Of a DNA stretch of 64,000 bases, positions 1 to 8,723 are shown in pieces. Positions within the stretch are counted from its first letter, which is position 1. Each line of letters starts with the position of its first letter. A program made the translations under genes and the position numbers. Source of the DNA: Acidobacteriota bacterium (GTDB taxonomy: Bacteria; Acidobacteriota; Terriglobia; Bryobacterales; Bryobacteraceae); assembly GCA_016185425.1 (NCBI GenBank), contig JACPNQ010000004.1:1-64000 (forward strand), written 5' to 3'. A model generated the notes under the pieces. The model searched no databases, was not told the DNA's origin, and was given only the letters and a program-made list of their open reading frames with translations.

Positions 1-119
1 ACCGCGTTCGCCTGAGTCGCGGGCGTCGAGGGCCAACCCCGTACAGACGACATTCTGCTCGTGTCGGCCAGTCTTCGGAGAGCCGGCTCAAGGGCCACCC
101 CGCAGGCGGGCGGACGGTG

Positions 120-148
120 TTGGTAAACGCTGGGCGACTACACGCGAG
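120..148 (+). repeat. Dispersed repeat R1, copy 1
   Basis: A 20-base block (125-144, AAACGCTGGGCGACTACACG) recurs exactly at 10050-10069, and similarity extends a few bases on both sides (TTGG before, GAG after, with one indel and one mismatch). Both copies lie in gene-free DNA. The first 243 bases of the window otherwise hold no gene that I can support. The nature of the repeat is unknown. Confidence 0.6.
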
Positions 149-243
149 TGACGGCTCGCGGGCTTCACGTCCGTCCGACAACCCGATGCCGATGGGTGCC
201 GTGATACGACATTTACCAGCTCCATTTGACGCTCTAATGTTCG

Positions 244-609
244 ATGTGGTATCTCTTTGGTGTGGCCAAGACGGTTCAAACCAAGGCGGACGTCCTTCAG
301 GGCACGCTTGACCTCATGGTTCTCCGGACCATCGAGGCGCTCGGCCCACTGCATGGTTACGCGATATCAGCGCGTCTCGAACAGGTTTCCCTCGGCGCGC
401 TGCAGCTCAACATGGGCACCCTCTATCCGGCGCTGATGCGATTGGAACAGCGCGGTCTCATCCGTGGAAATTGGGGATCCAGCGACACGAAACGCAAAGC
501 GCGTTTTTATGAACTCACGCCGGCTGGTCGGCGTCAGCTCGAAAAGGAAAAACAGGCGTGGGAGCGGATGGCGGGCATCATCCATACGCTGCTGCACAGT
601 GAGGGGTGA
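244..609 (+). CDS. PadR-family transcriptional regulator (acidobacterial type)
   Basis: A 121-residue protein that is nearly all one PadR winged-helix domain: the segment LQGTLDLMVLRTIEALGPLHGYAI, summarised as the PadR opening 'QGTLDLMVL...GPLHGYAI' (residues ~19-42), is followed by the wing region with MGTLYPALMRLEQRGLI and the ending YELTPAGRRQLE. PadR proteins are small dimeric repressors that sense ligands directly. No clear ribosome site decides the start; GTG at 262 (MAKTVQTKAD) gives the more usual N-terminus. It directly precedes the ADOP permease gene, which begins 3 bases after this stop, a pairing characteristic of Acidobacteria; it probably represses that gene. Ligand unknown. 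Confidence 0.92.
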   Translation: MWYLFGVAKTVQTKADVLQGTLDLMVLRTIEALGPLHGYAISARLEQVSLGALQLNMGTLYPALMRLEQRGLIRGNWGSSDTKRKARFYELTPAGRRQLEKEKQAWERMAGIIHTLLHSEG

Positions 610-611
610 CG

Positions 612-3338
612 ATGGAGCGGTTCCGTATGCTTCGCGAGTGGAGTCAGCGTCTCCGGGGAGCGCTGCAGTTCGGTCGGCGCGACGGGGACCTGGAAGAGGA
701 ACTCCGGCTGCACGTCGAGTTGGCGGAGGAGGAGGCCCGACGCGACGGTATCGATGACGATTCCGTGCGTCTGTTGCGAGTCAAAATGGGAGGTCAGGCG
801 CAGGCGATGGACCTCCTTCGTGATCAACGCGGTCTGCCCTGGCTCGAGGATCTCCTGCGTGATGCGCGCTACGGACTGCGCGCGCTTCGTCGTGCCCCGG
901 GCTTCGCCGCGGTGGTAATCTTCACGGTGGCCCTCGGCATTGGCGCAAACACCGCGATCTTCTCGATTATCAACGGTGTGCTATTGCGGCCGTTGCAGCA
1001 TCCGCGGCCCGCGCAACTGATGTATCTAGCCACGCAATTGCCTGCGCTCGGGTTTTCACAGTTCCCTGCATCGGTGGCGGAGTATCTGGAATTCCAGCAG
1101 TTCAACCGCTCCTTCGCCTACGTCGGAGCGTTTCGCACCGGCGAAGCCAATCTCGTCGCTGGTGATCGCGCTCTGCGAATTCGCTCGGCTATCATCGACG
1201 CGAACCTGCTGAGGACGCTGGAAGTCCAACCAGATCAAGGGCGTCTCTTTACAACAGACGAAACCGGTCTCGTTAGCCCGCCACCGGTGGCCGTGATCTC
1301 GTATGAGCTTTGGCACTCGGTTTTTGGCTCGCGACCAGTGATCGGCCGGGCCATCGATGTCGACGGACACCGTATTCAGATCGTCGGCGTCATGGCACGC
1401 GGCTCGGATCTCATGGACGGCCACCCGGAGATCTGGCTACCCCTGGGCTTCACGGATGACGAGCGGCGGGCGCGTAACAACCATAATCTCTACCTCATTG
1501 GAAGACTGAAGGAAGGCGTCACAGCGGCATCGGCGCAGGTCGAGTTAAATACGCTCCTTGAGACTTGGGCGGTGCGTGCTGGCATCACGCCAGGTACCGA
1601 CCACGCCGGCCACGTCTTTCTTCCGCTGGCGAAGGGTCGGGACGGTCACATCCTGCAGATGACACCGCTCACGGACCAGATCCTCGGCCGCGTTAGCCGG
1701 TCCCTCTGGGTGCTGCAGGTCGCCGTTGGAGTTGTGCTACTCATCGCCTGCGCCAACGTAGTGAGTCTGCTGCTCGCGCGGGCGGAAACACGTCATCGTG
1801 AATTGGCGCTCCTGACAGCGCTGGGAGCTGGTCGCAGCCGGCTCCTCCGGAAATCCCTCACTGAGGCCATGATCCTCCCCCTTGCGGGCGGCGCACTTGG
1901 AGTTTTACTCGCGCGTGTTGTCCTCGATGTCCTGGTTCGCGCCTATCCGGCCAGTCTTCCGAGAATGGGCGAAGTCGCCGTCGACCTCAGAGTAATGCTC
2001 ATGTCGTTTGCTCTCTCTGTTGTGTGCGGGCTGCTGTTCGGGCTTGCCTCCATGCGGCGTTCTCACTCGGACTCAATCGCCGATGCTCTCAAGTCAGCCG
2101 CGCGCGGATCGGGCGGCGTGATCCGCCGTCACGTTCGCCGCATCTTCGTCATTGCCGAGACCGCGCTTGCCGTCATCGTGGTGGTTGGCGCCGGGCTGCT
2201 GCTGCAAACCGTACATAATCTGAAAGCTGTCGATGCGGGCTTCGATCGTTCACGTCTGCTGACGTTCTCGGTTACGCTGCCGAGTAATCCCGACCTCCTT
2301 GGCCGAGTCCGCGCATACCAGAGGCTCCTGGTGGGATTGCGCGCTGTTCCCGGCGTCCGAATGGCCACGGGGATGACTGGCCTACCGCTCGAGAGCCCGC
2401 TCTCTTCGTACCAAACGGAGATCGCCAATATTACGACAACATCGGGGCCGGCCATCCCGTCGATCAATCACTACCAACGCGTGATGTCCGGTTTCTTTGA
2501 AACAATGGGCATACCGATCCTGCAGGGCCGCAGCTTTCAATCCACTGATGCCGTCTCAGGAGGCATGGTCGCCGTTGTCAATGAGACGCTGGCGAATACC
2601 TACTGGAAAGGGCGAAACCCAATCGGGCAGCGGCTGCGGCCCTTCAGCACCGACAACAGCAGTCCGTGGTTCACTGTGATCGGCGTCGCCAAGGACGTCA
2701 AGCAGAGCAGCGTTGATCAGCCGCCCGGTACCCAGGTATATCTGCTTGTCGACCAGCTCGCGACCGACTCTCCAAGAACCTGGGTCGCGATCTCGCCGCC
2801 GACGATGCACATAGTTGTGCGATCAGCCCTGCCTCCTGCGACACTGGTACCGGCGATTGCCCGGACGGTCCGCGATATCGATCCCTCGATACCTGTTGCA
2901 CATCTGCGAGAGATGGATGAGGTCTTTACCGAATCAATCCAGCGCCCGCGTCTTCTAGCGCAGCTGCTGGCAACCTTCTCGGCACTGGCGCTGCTACTCG
3001 CCGCTATCGGCACCTATGGTGTCCTGGCCTACATGGTGGCGGAACGCCGCCAGGAAATTGGCATTCGGATGGCACTCGGTGCAGGGCGGTCGAGGGTGCT
3101 AACGGACATCATCATGGAAGGTCTAAAGCTTACCGTCGTCGGCGTGCTGGCCGGGATGGGAAGCGCTGTCCTCCTGAACCGCCTGATCGCTTCGCTGCTG
3201 TTTGGTGTTGCGCCCACGGACGCGACGACATTCGCAATGGCAATTCCGACAATCACGCTGATAGCAGGAGCCGCATGTTTCTTGCCGGCATGGCGCGCTT
3301 CACGGCTGGACCCGAACGCGGTGCTCCGATCGGAGTAG
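612..3338 (+). CDS. ADOP-family duplicated ABC permease (FtsX/MacB-like)
   Basis: About 908 residues. Residues ~20-85 form the soluble ADOP leader (DLEEELRLHVELAEEEARRD...). Then comes a MacB-type periplasmic core domain with its first membrane helix (FAAVVIFTVALGIGANTAIF), a three-helix FtsX block near residues 370-480, a second linker/core and a second FtsX block (ALLLAAIGTYGVLAYMVAERRQEIGIRMALGAG). The two halves mirror each other, as in the acidobacterial duplicated orphan permeases. No ATPase gene is adjacent, which is normal for this family. ATG 612 is preceded by GAGGGG at good distance; an upstream in-frame GTG at 606 overlaps the padR stop. Role likely macrolide- or lipoprotein-type export or envelope mechanotransmission; substrate unknown. 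Confidence 0.93.
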   Translation: MERFRMLREWSQRLRGALQFGRRDGDLEEELRLHVELAEEEARRDGIDDDSVRLLRVKMGGQAQAMDLLRDQRGLPWLEDLLRDARYGLRALRRAPGFAAVVIFTVALGIGANTAIFSIINGVLLRPLQHPRPAQLMYLATQLPALGFSQFPASVAEYLEFQQFNRSFAYVGAFRTGEANLVAGDRALRIRSAIIDANLLRTLEVQPDQGRLFTTDETGLVSPPPVAVISYELWHSVFGSRPVIGRAIDVDGHRIQIVGVMARGSDLMDGHPEIWLPLGFTDDERRARNNHNLYLIGRLKEGVTAASAQVELNTLLETWAVRAGITPGTDHAGHVFLPLAKGRDGHILQMTPLTDQILGRVSRSLWVLQVAVGVVLLIACANVVSLLLARAETRHRELALLTALGAGRSRLLRKSLTEAMILPLAGGALGVLLARVVLDVLVRAYPASLPRMGEVAVDLRVMLMSFALSVVCGLLFGLASMRRSHSDSIADALKSAARGSGGVIRRHVRRIFVIAETALAVIVVVGAGLLLQTVHNLKAVDAGFDRSRLLTFSVTLPSNPDLLGRVRAYQRLLVGLRAVPGVRMATGMTGLPLESPLSSYQTEIANITTTSGPAIPSINHYQRVMSGFFETMGIPILQGRSFQSTDAVSGGMVAVVNETLANTYWKGRNPIGQRLRPFSTDNSSPWFTVIGVAKDVKQSSVDQPPGTQVYLLVDQLATDSPRTWVAISPPTMHIVVRSALPPATLVPAIARTVRDIDPSIPVAHLREMDEVFTESIQRPRLLAQLLATFSALALLLAAIGTYGVLAYMVAERRQEIGIRMALGAGRSRVLTDIIMEGLKLTVVGVLAGMGSAVLLNRLIASLLFGVAPTDATTFAMAIPTITLIAGAACFLPAWRASRLDPNAVLRSE

Positions 3339-3848
3339 ACCATTAGATAGATTTCCAAATGACAAGTGCGTCTCTTGCTAACGCAGTAGCGTTTTCCGAC
3401 ACCATCGGGTGGATCGTCAGCTATACAGAAGTTGGGCCGCACTGCGTCGAATTACGGTCGTGCGGAGTGCGCGCATCGATCAGGGTCGTGACGGCAAAGC
3501 GTAGACCCACAATTAATCTGACTTCGACGTTGGATGGGGTCTAGGATCACTCGCCCCTTGGCGACCAGGGAGGATCTATGGCGCAAATAGCCGTTTCGGG
3601 ACCACCGCGAAGCCGAGAATCCGAGATGCCGACAACAGCCAAGTGGATGTACGAACTCTACATTGGCCAAGGGTGGCGCGCCCAATGCAACGTTCTCAGG
3701 CTCAATACCCTATTCACCTTCCTTCCCGACTGCCCGGCCGCAGGCAGTCTTCCGTCACGGAGGGCCCACCATACACAAATGCATCCTCGATGCGTGTCGG
3801 CGCTTCAGCGTGCGATGGCGCACCCCTCAGGAGACCGATCGGCCCGTT
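3339..3848. other. Gene-poor intergenic region (510 bp)
   Basis: Only short, mutually overlapping open frames with no recognisable motifs are present. It contains copy A of repeat R2 (3549-3579). The region lies between convergent genes (ADOP on plus, the secreted protein on minus). I see no convincing hairpin terminator. Confidence 0.6.
3549..3579 (+). repeat. Dispersed repeat R2, copy A
   Basis: A 31-base block, shared with 5739-5769 with only two mismatches. The invariant right part is GCGACCAGGGAGGATCTAT. The two copies are in the same orientation 2.2 kb apart and bracket the minus-strand secreted-protein gene. Could be the end of a lost mobile element or a conserved leader segment; not identified. 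Confidence 0.6.
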
Positions 3849-5228
3849 CTACTCCGGCTGGGGAGCCAGAGACACAATAACGCCCGCAGAAGATAATTCT
3901 ACTGTCCAGATAATCCTCAGGCCGCTCGCGAAGACACTTCGATAACGCCTCACGCGCTTGCCGCCCGAATCGGTGTCCACCAAAAGAGTCAGAGATTCGA
4001 GCGCCCCCGCAGAGCCAAGGTAACGTGGACCGTCACGTTGCAGAAACGAGACTAGACGGTCGCGCGATTCGGGGGCGATGTTCTCGGGGTTTACCCTCCC
4101 CTGCGCAGCGTTCCGGAGCGTCTTGCGTATCAGTTCAGTGATAGCTGGTTCGCGGTCTGGGATTTCCTTGTATCCGTCAGGATGCGCGCAGTATTCTCTC
4201 AGTTGTTCGGCCGGAGTAAAGGTCGCCCCAGGTGGGGGAGGAACCAGCCCCAAACGGCCAAGGCGCATCGCCATATAGGCGGCATCGGAGCAAAGCGCCG
4301 GCGACAGTTTGGACGTCGTCATGGCTGAAGGAGGCCCGAGGTACAAGATCGCGTCGACCTGCTCTTCCATGCGGACAGGACGGCGTTGGGGGCCCGAGTC
4401 CCAAATCGTCGAACCGAGTGCCGTCCCGCGAAGGATCGCCAGGCTCGGCGTCGGCCATGATACTATGCCGGGTTGCACCGTCCTCAAATCCCTCCGGGTC
4501 TCCGGGAGCACCTTAAAGACACTCGTGACCTTGTTTTTCTCCAGCCGGGCGACGATCCCACGAGCCCACTCGTCGTCCACGGCAGGCAGGGTGTTCTTCC
4601 GGATCAGGTGCTGGCCCCCATAGATCACAAGCGCCCGGCGGCCTTTGGAAAACACTTCGCGCTGCAACACATCGACAGCATAGCCGTCACGATCACCCAT
4701 CGCCTTGCGGAGATCTTCCATCGAGTGAACCTTGTCCCAGTCCATGGGAGGATCACCCAGCAACACCCGTAGCTGGCGCGCGCGTGGAAGGGATGCGTTC
4801 ACCGCGCGCACAGCCCGGAAGAAGTCCTCGTAGATCGGCAAGTCCCACTCATATTCAATCTGGGTCGTGTTCTGCCATGCCGGACGTAACGATTCATAGG
4901 CTACTTCCTCACCGCGCACGAACCGATCGACAACCTCCTGGTAGCGGGCGCTACCGAATTCCACCAGGATGTCATTGACTGTGCTCGCAAAGCCGGGCGA
5001 TCGAATCAGCGAGAGTTGAAACGCGTGGGACTGCTCGTTTCCCCGGAATTCAACGTTGCCGATCGCCACCACGGTATGCGACCGGAACGCTTCCAGGATC
5101 GCCGCGATGGGCTCAACCGGCACCGCGGCCCTGGGCGGTGTTTCCTTCGCCGTGGGCGGCTGCGCCCCAATGCTCACCGTGAGAACGGCTCCTGCAGCGA
5201 TCACGCGTATTAGATCCCAGATCATCAT
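3849..5228 (-). CDS. Secreted protein of a ChaN/EreA-like hydrolase-fold family
   Basis: 459 residues with a signal peptide (hydrophobic run VIAAGAVLTVSIGAQ, cleavage near residue 23). The core begins with a strand VVAIGNVEF followed by RGNEQSHAF, and later has LRVLLGDPPMDWDKV and RRALVIYGGQHLIRKN, which resembles the haem-uptake ChaN / erythromycin-esterase (TraB/Tiki-like) architecture in which His and Glu after the first strand and a later 'GxxH' loop form the active site. The first site reads as GNVEFRGNEQ where I would expect a GE.NHGNEQ-like pattern, so catalytic activity is uncertain. A good ribosome site (GAGGAGGGA) precedes ATG 5228. Transcribed alone. The function is inference only; the fold assignment is moderate. 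Confidence 0.6.
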   Translation of the reverse strand: MMIWDLIRVIAAGAVLTVSIGAQPPTAKETPPRAAVPVEPIAAILEAFRSHTVVAIGNVEFRGNEQSHAFQLSLIRSPGFASTVNDILVEFGSARYQEVVDRFVRGEEVAYESLRPAWQNTTQIEYEWDLPIYEDFFRAVRAVNASLPRARQLRVLLGDPPMDWDKVHSMEDLRKAMGDRDGYAVDVLQREVFSKGRRALVIYGGQHLIRKNTLPAVDDEWARGIVARLEKNKVTSVFKVLPETRRDLRTVQPGIVSWPTPSLAILRGTALGSTIWDSGPQRRPVRMEEQVDAILYLGPPSAMTTSKLSPALCSDAAYMAMRLGRLGLVPPPPGATFTPAEQLREYCAHPDGYKEIPDREPAITELIRKTLRNAAQGRVNPENIAPESRDRLVSFLQRDGPRYLGSAGALESLTLLVDTDSGGKRVRRYRSVFASGLRIIWTVELSSAGVIVSLAPQPE

Positions 5229-6017
5229 TCCCTCCTCGCCCGATAAAGTGGCCGTGCACTCCGAGTGAACGGGCGGACTGGTGATTTAGCCAGCCGGACA
5301 CGGCGACCCATGCGGACATGACCGACCTTCAGAGCTACACGGATTGCGCTCCAACTGAGGTACGAAAACGGGCTTGGCCTTGTTCGCGCGAATTCGATTG
5401 AGGATTGCAGATCTTGCGGGCTCCGCGAGCCCTTACCCCGGACCGGCATCGGCAACCCCGCAAGGCGTTTATGGACAGGAGAATCGTTGGCCGGGAGTCT
5501 CCCCTGACGATATGACTCTATCGGGAGTGACCCGGCGAGCGAGGCTGCGGGAACGAGATTTGGAATTTGTATCGATTTTGTAATACGTGACGCTGAATTG
5601 TCGCTACGGGGATGGATTGTCGCAACATCGCCGTTGCCCTGCCAAATCGTATCACGCGCAAGCGTCCGCCGCGCCAGCGGCTTCGTTCAAACGCGGTGGG
5701 GGCGACCGATTCAGATGAGGCGGCGCCGCCGCACAATTACTCGCCACTTAGCGACCAGGGAGGATCTATCAAACGCGAACTCGACGTTCAGCCATCTTTC
5801 GACATGAACCGTTCGGCGGCACTCTCGTGGCTTGATTCAGATCGGTGGCTGAGGGACGAAAGCCATTCCGCCAGGCGATGCCTGTCTACGCCTGCCCTGA
5901 AAGCTAACGGCGCGACGATTGAGATGTGTGCCGAGTAGAGCGTAGACCGGCGACAGTCAAGAGGTAGCGTAGGGATGATTCCAACGATCTCCACTACGTC
6001 ACCCGTATTCTGTGGTC
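5229..6017. other. Gene-poor intergenic region (789 bp)
   Basis: No open frame here has a convincing start or protein-like composition. The region contains copy B of repeat R2 at 5739-5769. It lies upstream of the secreted-protein gene and downstream of the LytTR regulator (both minus strand), so the left part must hold the promoter of the former, but I cannot place it. Confidence 0.6.
5739..5769 (+). repeat. Dispersed repeat R2, copy B
   Basis: Second copy of the 31-base block at 3549-3579 (two mismatches: position 6 of the ACTCGCC.. part and the T-to-A change before GCGACC). Flanks are unrelated beyond a few bases, so the homologous unit is short. Confidence 0.6.
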
Positions 6018-6788
6018 TCACAGAGCCTTGCGAAGCCACGCTTCCAACTGGGAACGATAAGTTCGGCTTAACGGCACTTTAGTACCGTCTTTGAGTGTTA
6101 CCGTATGATCTCCGTGCGTCCGGACTTCCAACTCGCGGATACGATTCGCATTCACGGTTACCGAACGATGCACACGTATAAACAGTTTCGGGTCGAGCCG
6201 CTTGTGAAGACTACCCATCGAGGAGCGATACAGATACGTCCTACCTCCAGAGTGAAGATTGACATACACGCCATCCGCCTCGATCCAGTCAATCTCGCGT
6301 ACCTCCAGGAAGATTACACGCCCACTGGATTTGATCGCCAGGCGCTCGATCGCAGCCGGCGTCCTTGCCCGTTCGCCCAACAATGTCGCCACGCGGCCGG
6401 TGAATTCGCTAGCCCGCTGACCGCGTATAAAATCCCGGGCACGCCCTAAGGCCACTTCGAAGCGCTCAGCGCCGAATGGCTTCAGAAGATAGTCAAGCGC
6501 ATGCGCTTCAAAAGCGCGGATCGCGAAGGCGTCATATGCGGTGACGAAGATGGTCACGGGCATCAGCGTTTGGCCCACGGCCTGTAACACACCAAAGCCG
6601 TCCAGGTTCGGCATCTGAATGTCGAGAAACATCAGATCGGGCCCGCTGTCGCGAATCCGGCCAACGGCCTCCCGGCCGTCGCGTGCGATGCCCGTGACCT
6701 CGATATCGTCCTGTTTTTCCAGCAGCTCGAGGACGCGGCGACGCGCCGGCAGCTCATCGTCAACGACGAGAGCGCGAATCTTATCCAT
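6018..6788 (-). CDS. LytTR-family response regulator
   Basis: 256 residues: an N-terminal CheY-like receiver (residues 4-120; acidic pocket DDE at 10-12, phosphoacceptor Asp56 in LMFLDIQMP, Thr in FVTAYD, Lys in LLKPF) and a C-terminal LytTR DNA-binding domain (residues ~150-250) with the typical IDWIEADGVYVNLH, FIRVHRSVTVN and PLSRTY elements. It controls transcription by binding paired direct repeats. The gene overlaps the end of the upstream histidine kinase by 8 bases, so kinase and regulator are co-translated and form a cognate pair. The targets are not visible in the window. Confidence 0.95.
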   Translation of the reverse strand: MDKIRALVVDDELPARRRVLELLEKQDDIEVTGIARDGREAVGRIRDSGPDLMFLDIQMPNLDGFGVLQAVGQTLMPVTIFVTAYDAFAIRAFEAHALDYLLKPFGAERFEVALGRARDFIRGQRASEFTGRVATLLGERARTPAAIERLAIKSSGRVIFLEVREIDWIEADGVYVNLHSGGRTYLYRSSMGSLHKRLDPKLFIRVHRSVTVNANRIRELEVRTHGDHTVTLKDGTKVPLSRTYRSQLEAWLRKAL

Positions 6789-7896
6789 ACGGCTCTTCCA
6801 CCACGGTTAAGGCGTCGAATTCGGGCTGAGCAGCGGCGCGTAACGGAAGACTCACATCTAGTGATACGCCACCGTTTGCGCGGTTCGCGATCGAGAACTG
6901 ATGAGCGGAACCGTAGAGACGCCTTAGCCGCTCCATTGTATTGCAGAGCCCAACACCCTGGTGCGTCTCCAAATGCCATCCGTCCGGCAGACCTGGTCCG
7001 TCATCGATCACCTGCAACCGCAAGGTTGAGTTTTCGCGCCATGCCGAGATGCGCACCAGCCCACGCGCAGTGCGTGAGACAACGCCATGCTTGATTGCAT
7101 TTTCGACGAGCGGTTGAAGCATGAAGGTCGGCACCAAACAGGTCAGCGTAGCAGGTTCAATACCCATCTCGACGTCCAGGCGGTCCTCAAATCGGACCTT
7201 CTGTAGTGCCAAGTATTGGTCTAGAAAGGCCAACTCTCTTCGCAGCGGAATCTCTTGTTCTTCGGCATGTTCCAGCGATAGCCGCAGCAGACAGCCTAGT
7301 TGCTCCAGCATGCGCTGGGCGATGTCGGGATCACGCTGCACGTGCGCGGATATTGCGTTAAGCGTGTTAAACAGAAAGTGGGGATGGAGTTGGCTGCGCA
7401 GCGTATTTAGCCGCGACTCCGCGAGGAGCCGTTCAAGTTCCGCGGCCCGCACCTGTCGTTCCCTCAACACCTTCGCGTAATCGTGGGCAGTGTACACGCC
7501 GACGATGAGCCAGTAGACGAGGTAGTTCCAATGGAAAGCGCCGCCGAATGCTGCCTGCAGCGGACGTAGAGAAAGTGCAAAGGCGTTCGGGAGGCCCATG
7601 AGGTCGCAAGCCCCTTCGAACGCATAGGTGTAAAGCGTCGTAAACAGAAAACTCAGAGGGACATGAAAGAGGGCACGTTGCAGAACCGCATCACGCGCTG
7701 CCGGCAAACGCCGGTCCAGAGCCGTGATCGCCGGTGTGAACGCACCCCAGATGTACCACTGCGCGAGCGAGGACTTAACGGAATCGCCGTATTTGTCCGA
7801 GCCGCTGTGGACTGAGTAAAAGAGGCCGATCATCGTCCATCCCACAAATGCAAGCGCCCACGGTGCCGGACGACGTCGCAGCATGACGACCATCAT
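6781..7896 (-). CDS. LytS/YehU-type sensor histidine kinase
   Basis: 371 residues. The N-terminal ~135 residues hold about four membrane segments (e.g. WALAFVGWTMIGLFY, FHVPLSFLFTTLYTY, WNYLVYWLIVGVY) with no large sensor domain. A coiled linker leads to the His_kinase domain with the HPHFLFNTLN box (phosphorylated His about residue 173) and an HATPase with N-box LVENAIKHG and G-box DDGPGLPDG / GVGLCNTMERL. This is the HPK8 class that partners LytTR regulators. It stands first in a two-gene operon with the regulator. The signal is unknown; the lack of a periplasmic domain suggests membrane sensing. Confidence 0.94.
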   Translation of the reverse strand: MMVVMLRRRPAPWALAFVGWTMIGLFYSVHSGSDKYGDSVKSSLAQWYIWGAFTPAITALDRRLPAARDAVLQRALFHVPLSFLFTTLYTYAFEGACDLMGLPNAFALSLRPLQAAFGGAFHWNYLVYWLIVGVYTAHDYAKVLRERQVRAAELERLLAESRLNTLRSQLHPHFLFNTLNAISAHVQRDPDIAQRMLEQLGCLLRLSLEHAEEQEIPLRRELAFLDQYLALQKVRFEDRLDVEMGIEPATLTCLVPTFMLQPLVENAIKHGVVSRTARGLVRISAWRENSTLRLQVIDDGPGLPDGWHLETHQGVGLCNTMERLRRLYGSAHQFSIANRANGGVSLDVSLPLRAAAQPEFDALTVVEEPYG

Positions 7897-8160
7897 ATGG
7901 CGAACCGGCCGCTAGGGCGAGCCGGAGCGTAACAACATGGCGCCCGTCCGCAACATTCCAAGGCCGGGTCGTAACAAAGAGGGCCACGAATTCGGTCCCA
8001 CGTGCTAGCTTCGCTTCATGCGGATCACTCCGGCGCTAAAGTACGGCTATGGCGGCACATCGCAGGCTGGATTGGACGAAGAAAATGGAGCCGCTTCGCC
8101 GGGCTCATGCCGGAATGTCCGCCGCGAACTCGAAAACATTCCCTATATCCGGAGCGAATC

Positions 8161-8685
8161 ATGAAACTCGCTTTTACGTACACCGCTGCGCTGCTGGTCA
8201 CGGCCGGAATTGCGCTCGGCCAACCTCTCACTGAATCAAAGACCATCGGGGGCAAAACGATCGCGATAACGTACAGTTCGCCGAAGGTGAACGGTCGCGT
8301 CGGAAAGTTGTTCGGCAACGACGGCCGAATCGGGCAGGACCCGACTTATCCGGTATGGCGCGCGGGCGCCAATGCCGCCACAAAGTTCCATACTGACGGC
8401 GATCTCGATGTGGGTGGTCTGTTTGTGCCAAAGGGAGATTACACCCTGTATGTAAACCTTGCCGATCCTGCCAAATGGCAGCTCGTCATCAACAAGCAGA
8501 CTGGCCAGTGGGGTTTGACATATAACAAAGATCAGGATCTCGGCCGTGTATCTATGAGCATCGCCAGGCCGGGTTCGCTCATCGAAGATCTCAAATACAC
8601 ACTAAGTGAAGAAGGCGGCAACAAAGGTAAGCTCATGCTGGCCTGGGAGACCGTGGTTGCGTCGGTGCCGATCACCCTGAAATAG
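8161..8685 (+). CDS. DUF2911 secreted protein
   Basis: 174 residues from ATG 8161, which begins a clean signal peptide (KLAFTYTAALLVTAGIALG). Mature part shows the DUF2911 pattern: early ITYSSPKVNGR, then YPVWRAGANAATKFHTDGDL, then GGLFVPKGDYTLYVNL and WQLVINKQTGQWG, ending with LKLAWE-like LMLAWETV. DUF2911 proteins are small beta-rich periplasmic proteins common in Acidobacteria and Bacteroidota; their function is not known. The longer frame from 8002 lacks a signal peptide start and is unlikely. A short gap (38 bases) to the next gene suggests a shared transcript. Confidence 0.9.
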   Translation: MKLAFTYTAALLVTAGIALGQPLTESKTIGGKTIAITYSSPKVNGRVGKLFGNDGRIGQDPTYPVWRAGANAATKFHTDGDLDVGGLFVPKGDYTLYVNLADPAKWQLVINKQTGQWGLTYNKDQDLGRVSMSIARPGSLIEDLKYTLSEEGGNKGKLMLAWETVVASVPITLK

Positions 8686-8723
8686 AGGCGAGAGTGGAAG
8701 CTGTCCAACGAGAGGGACGAGAG

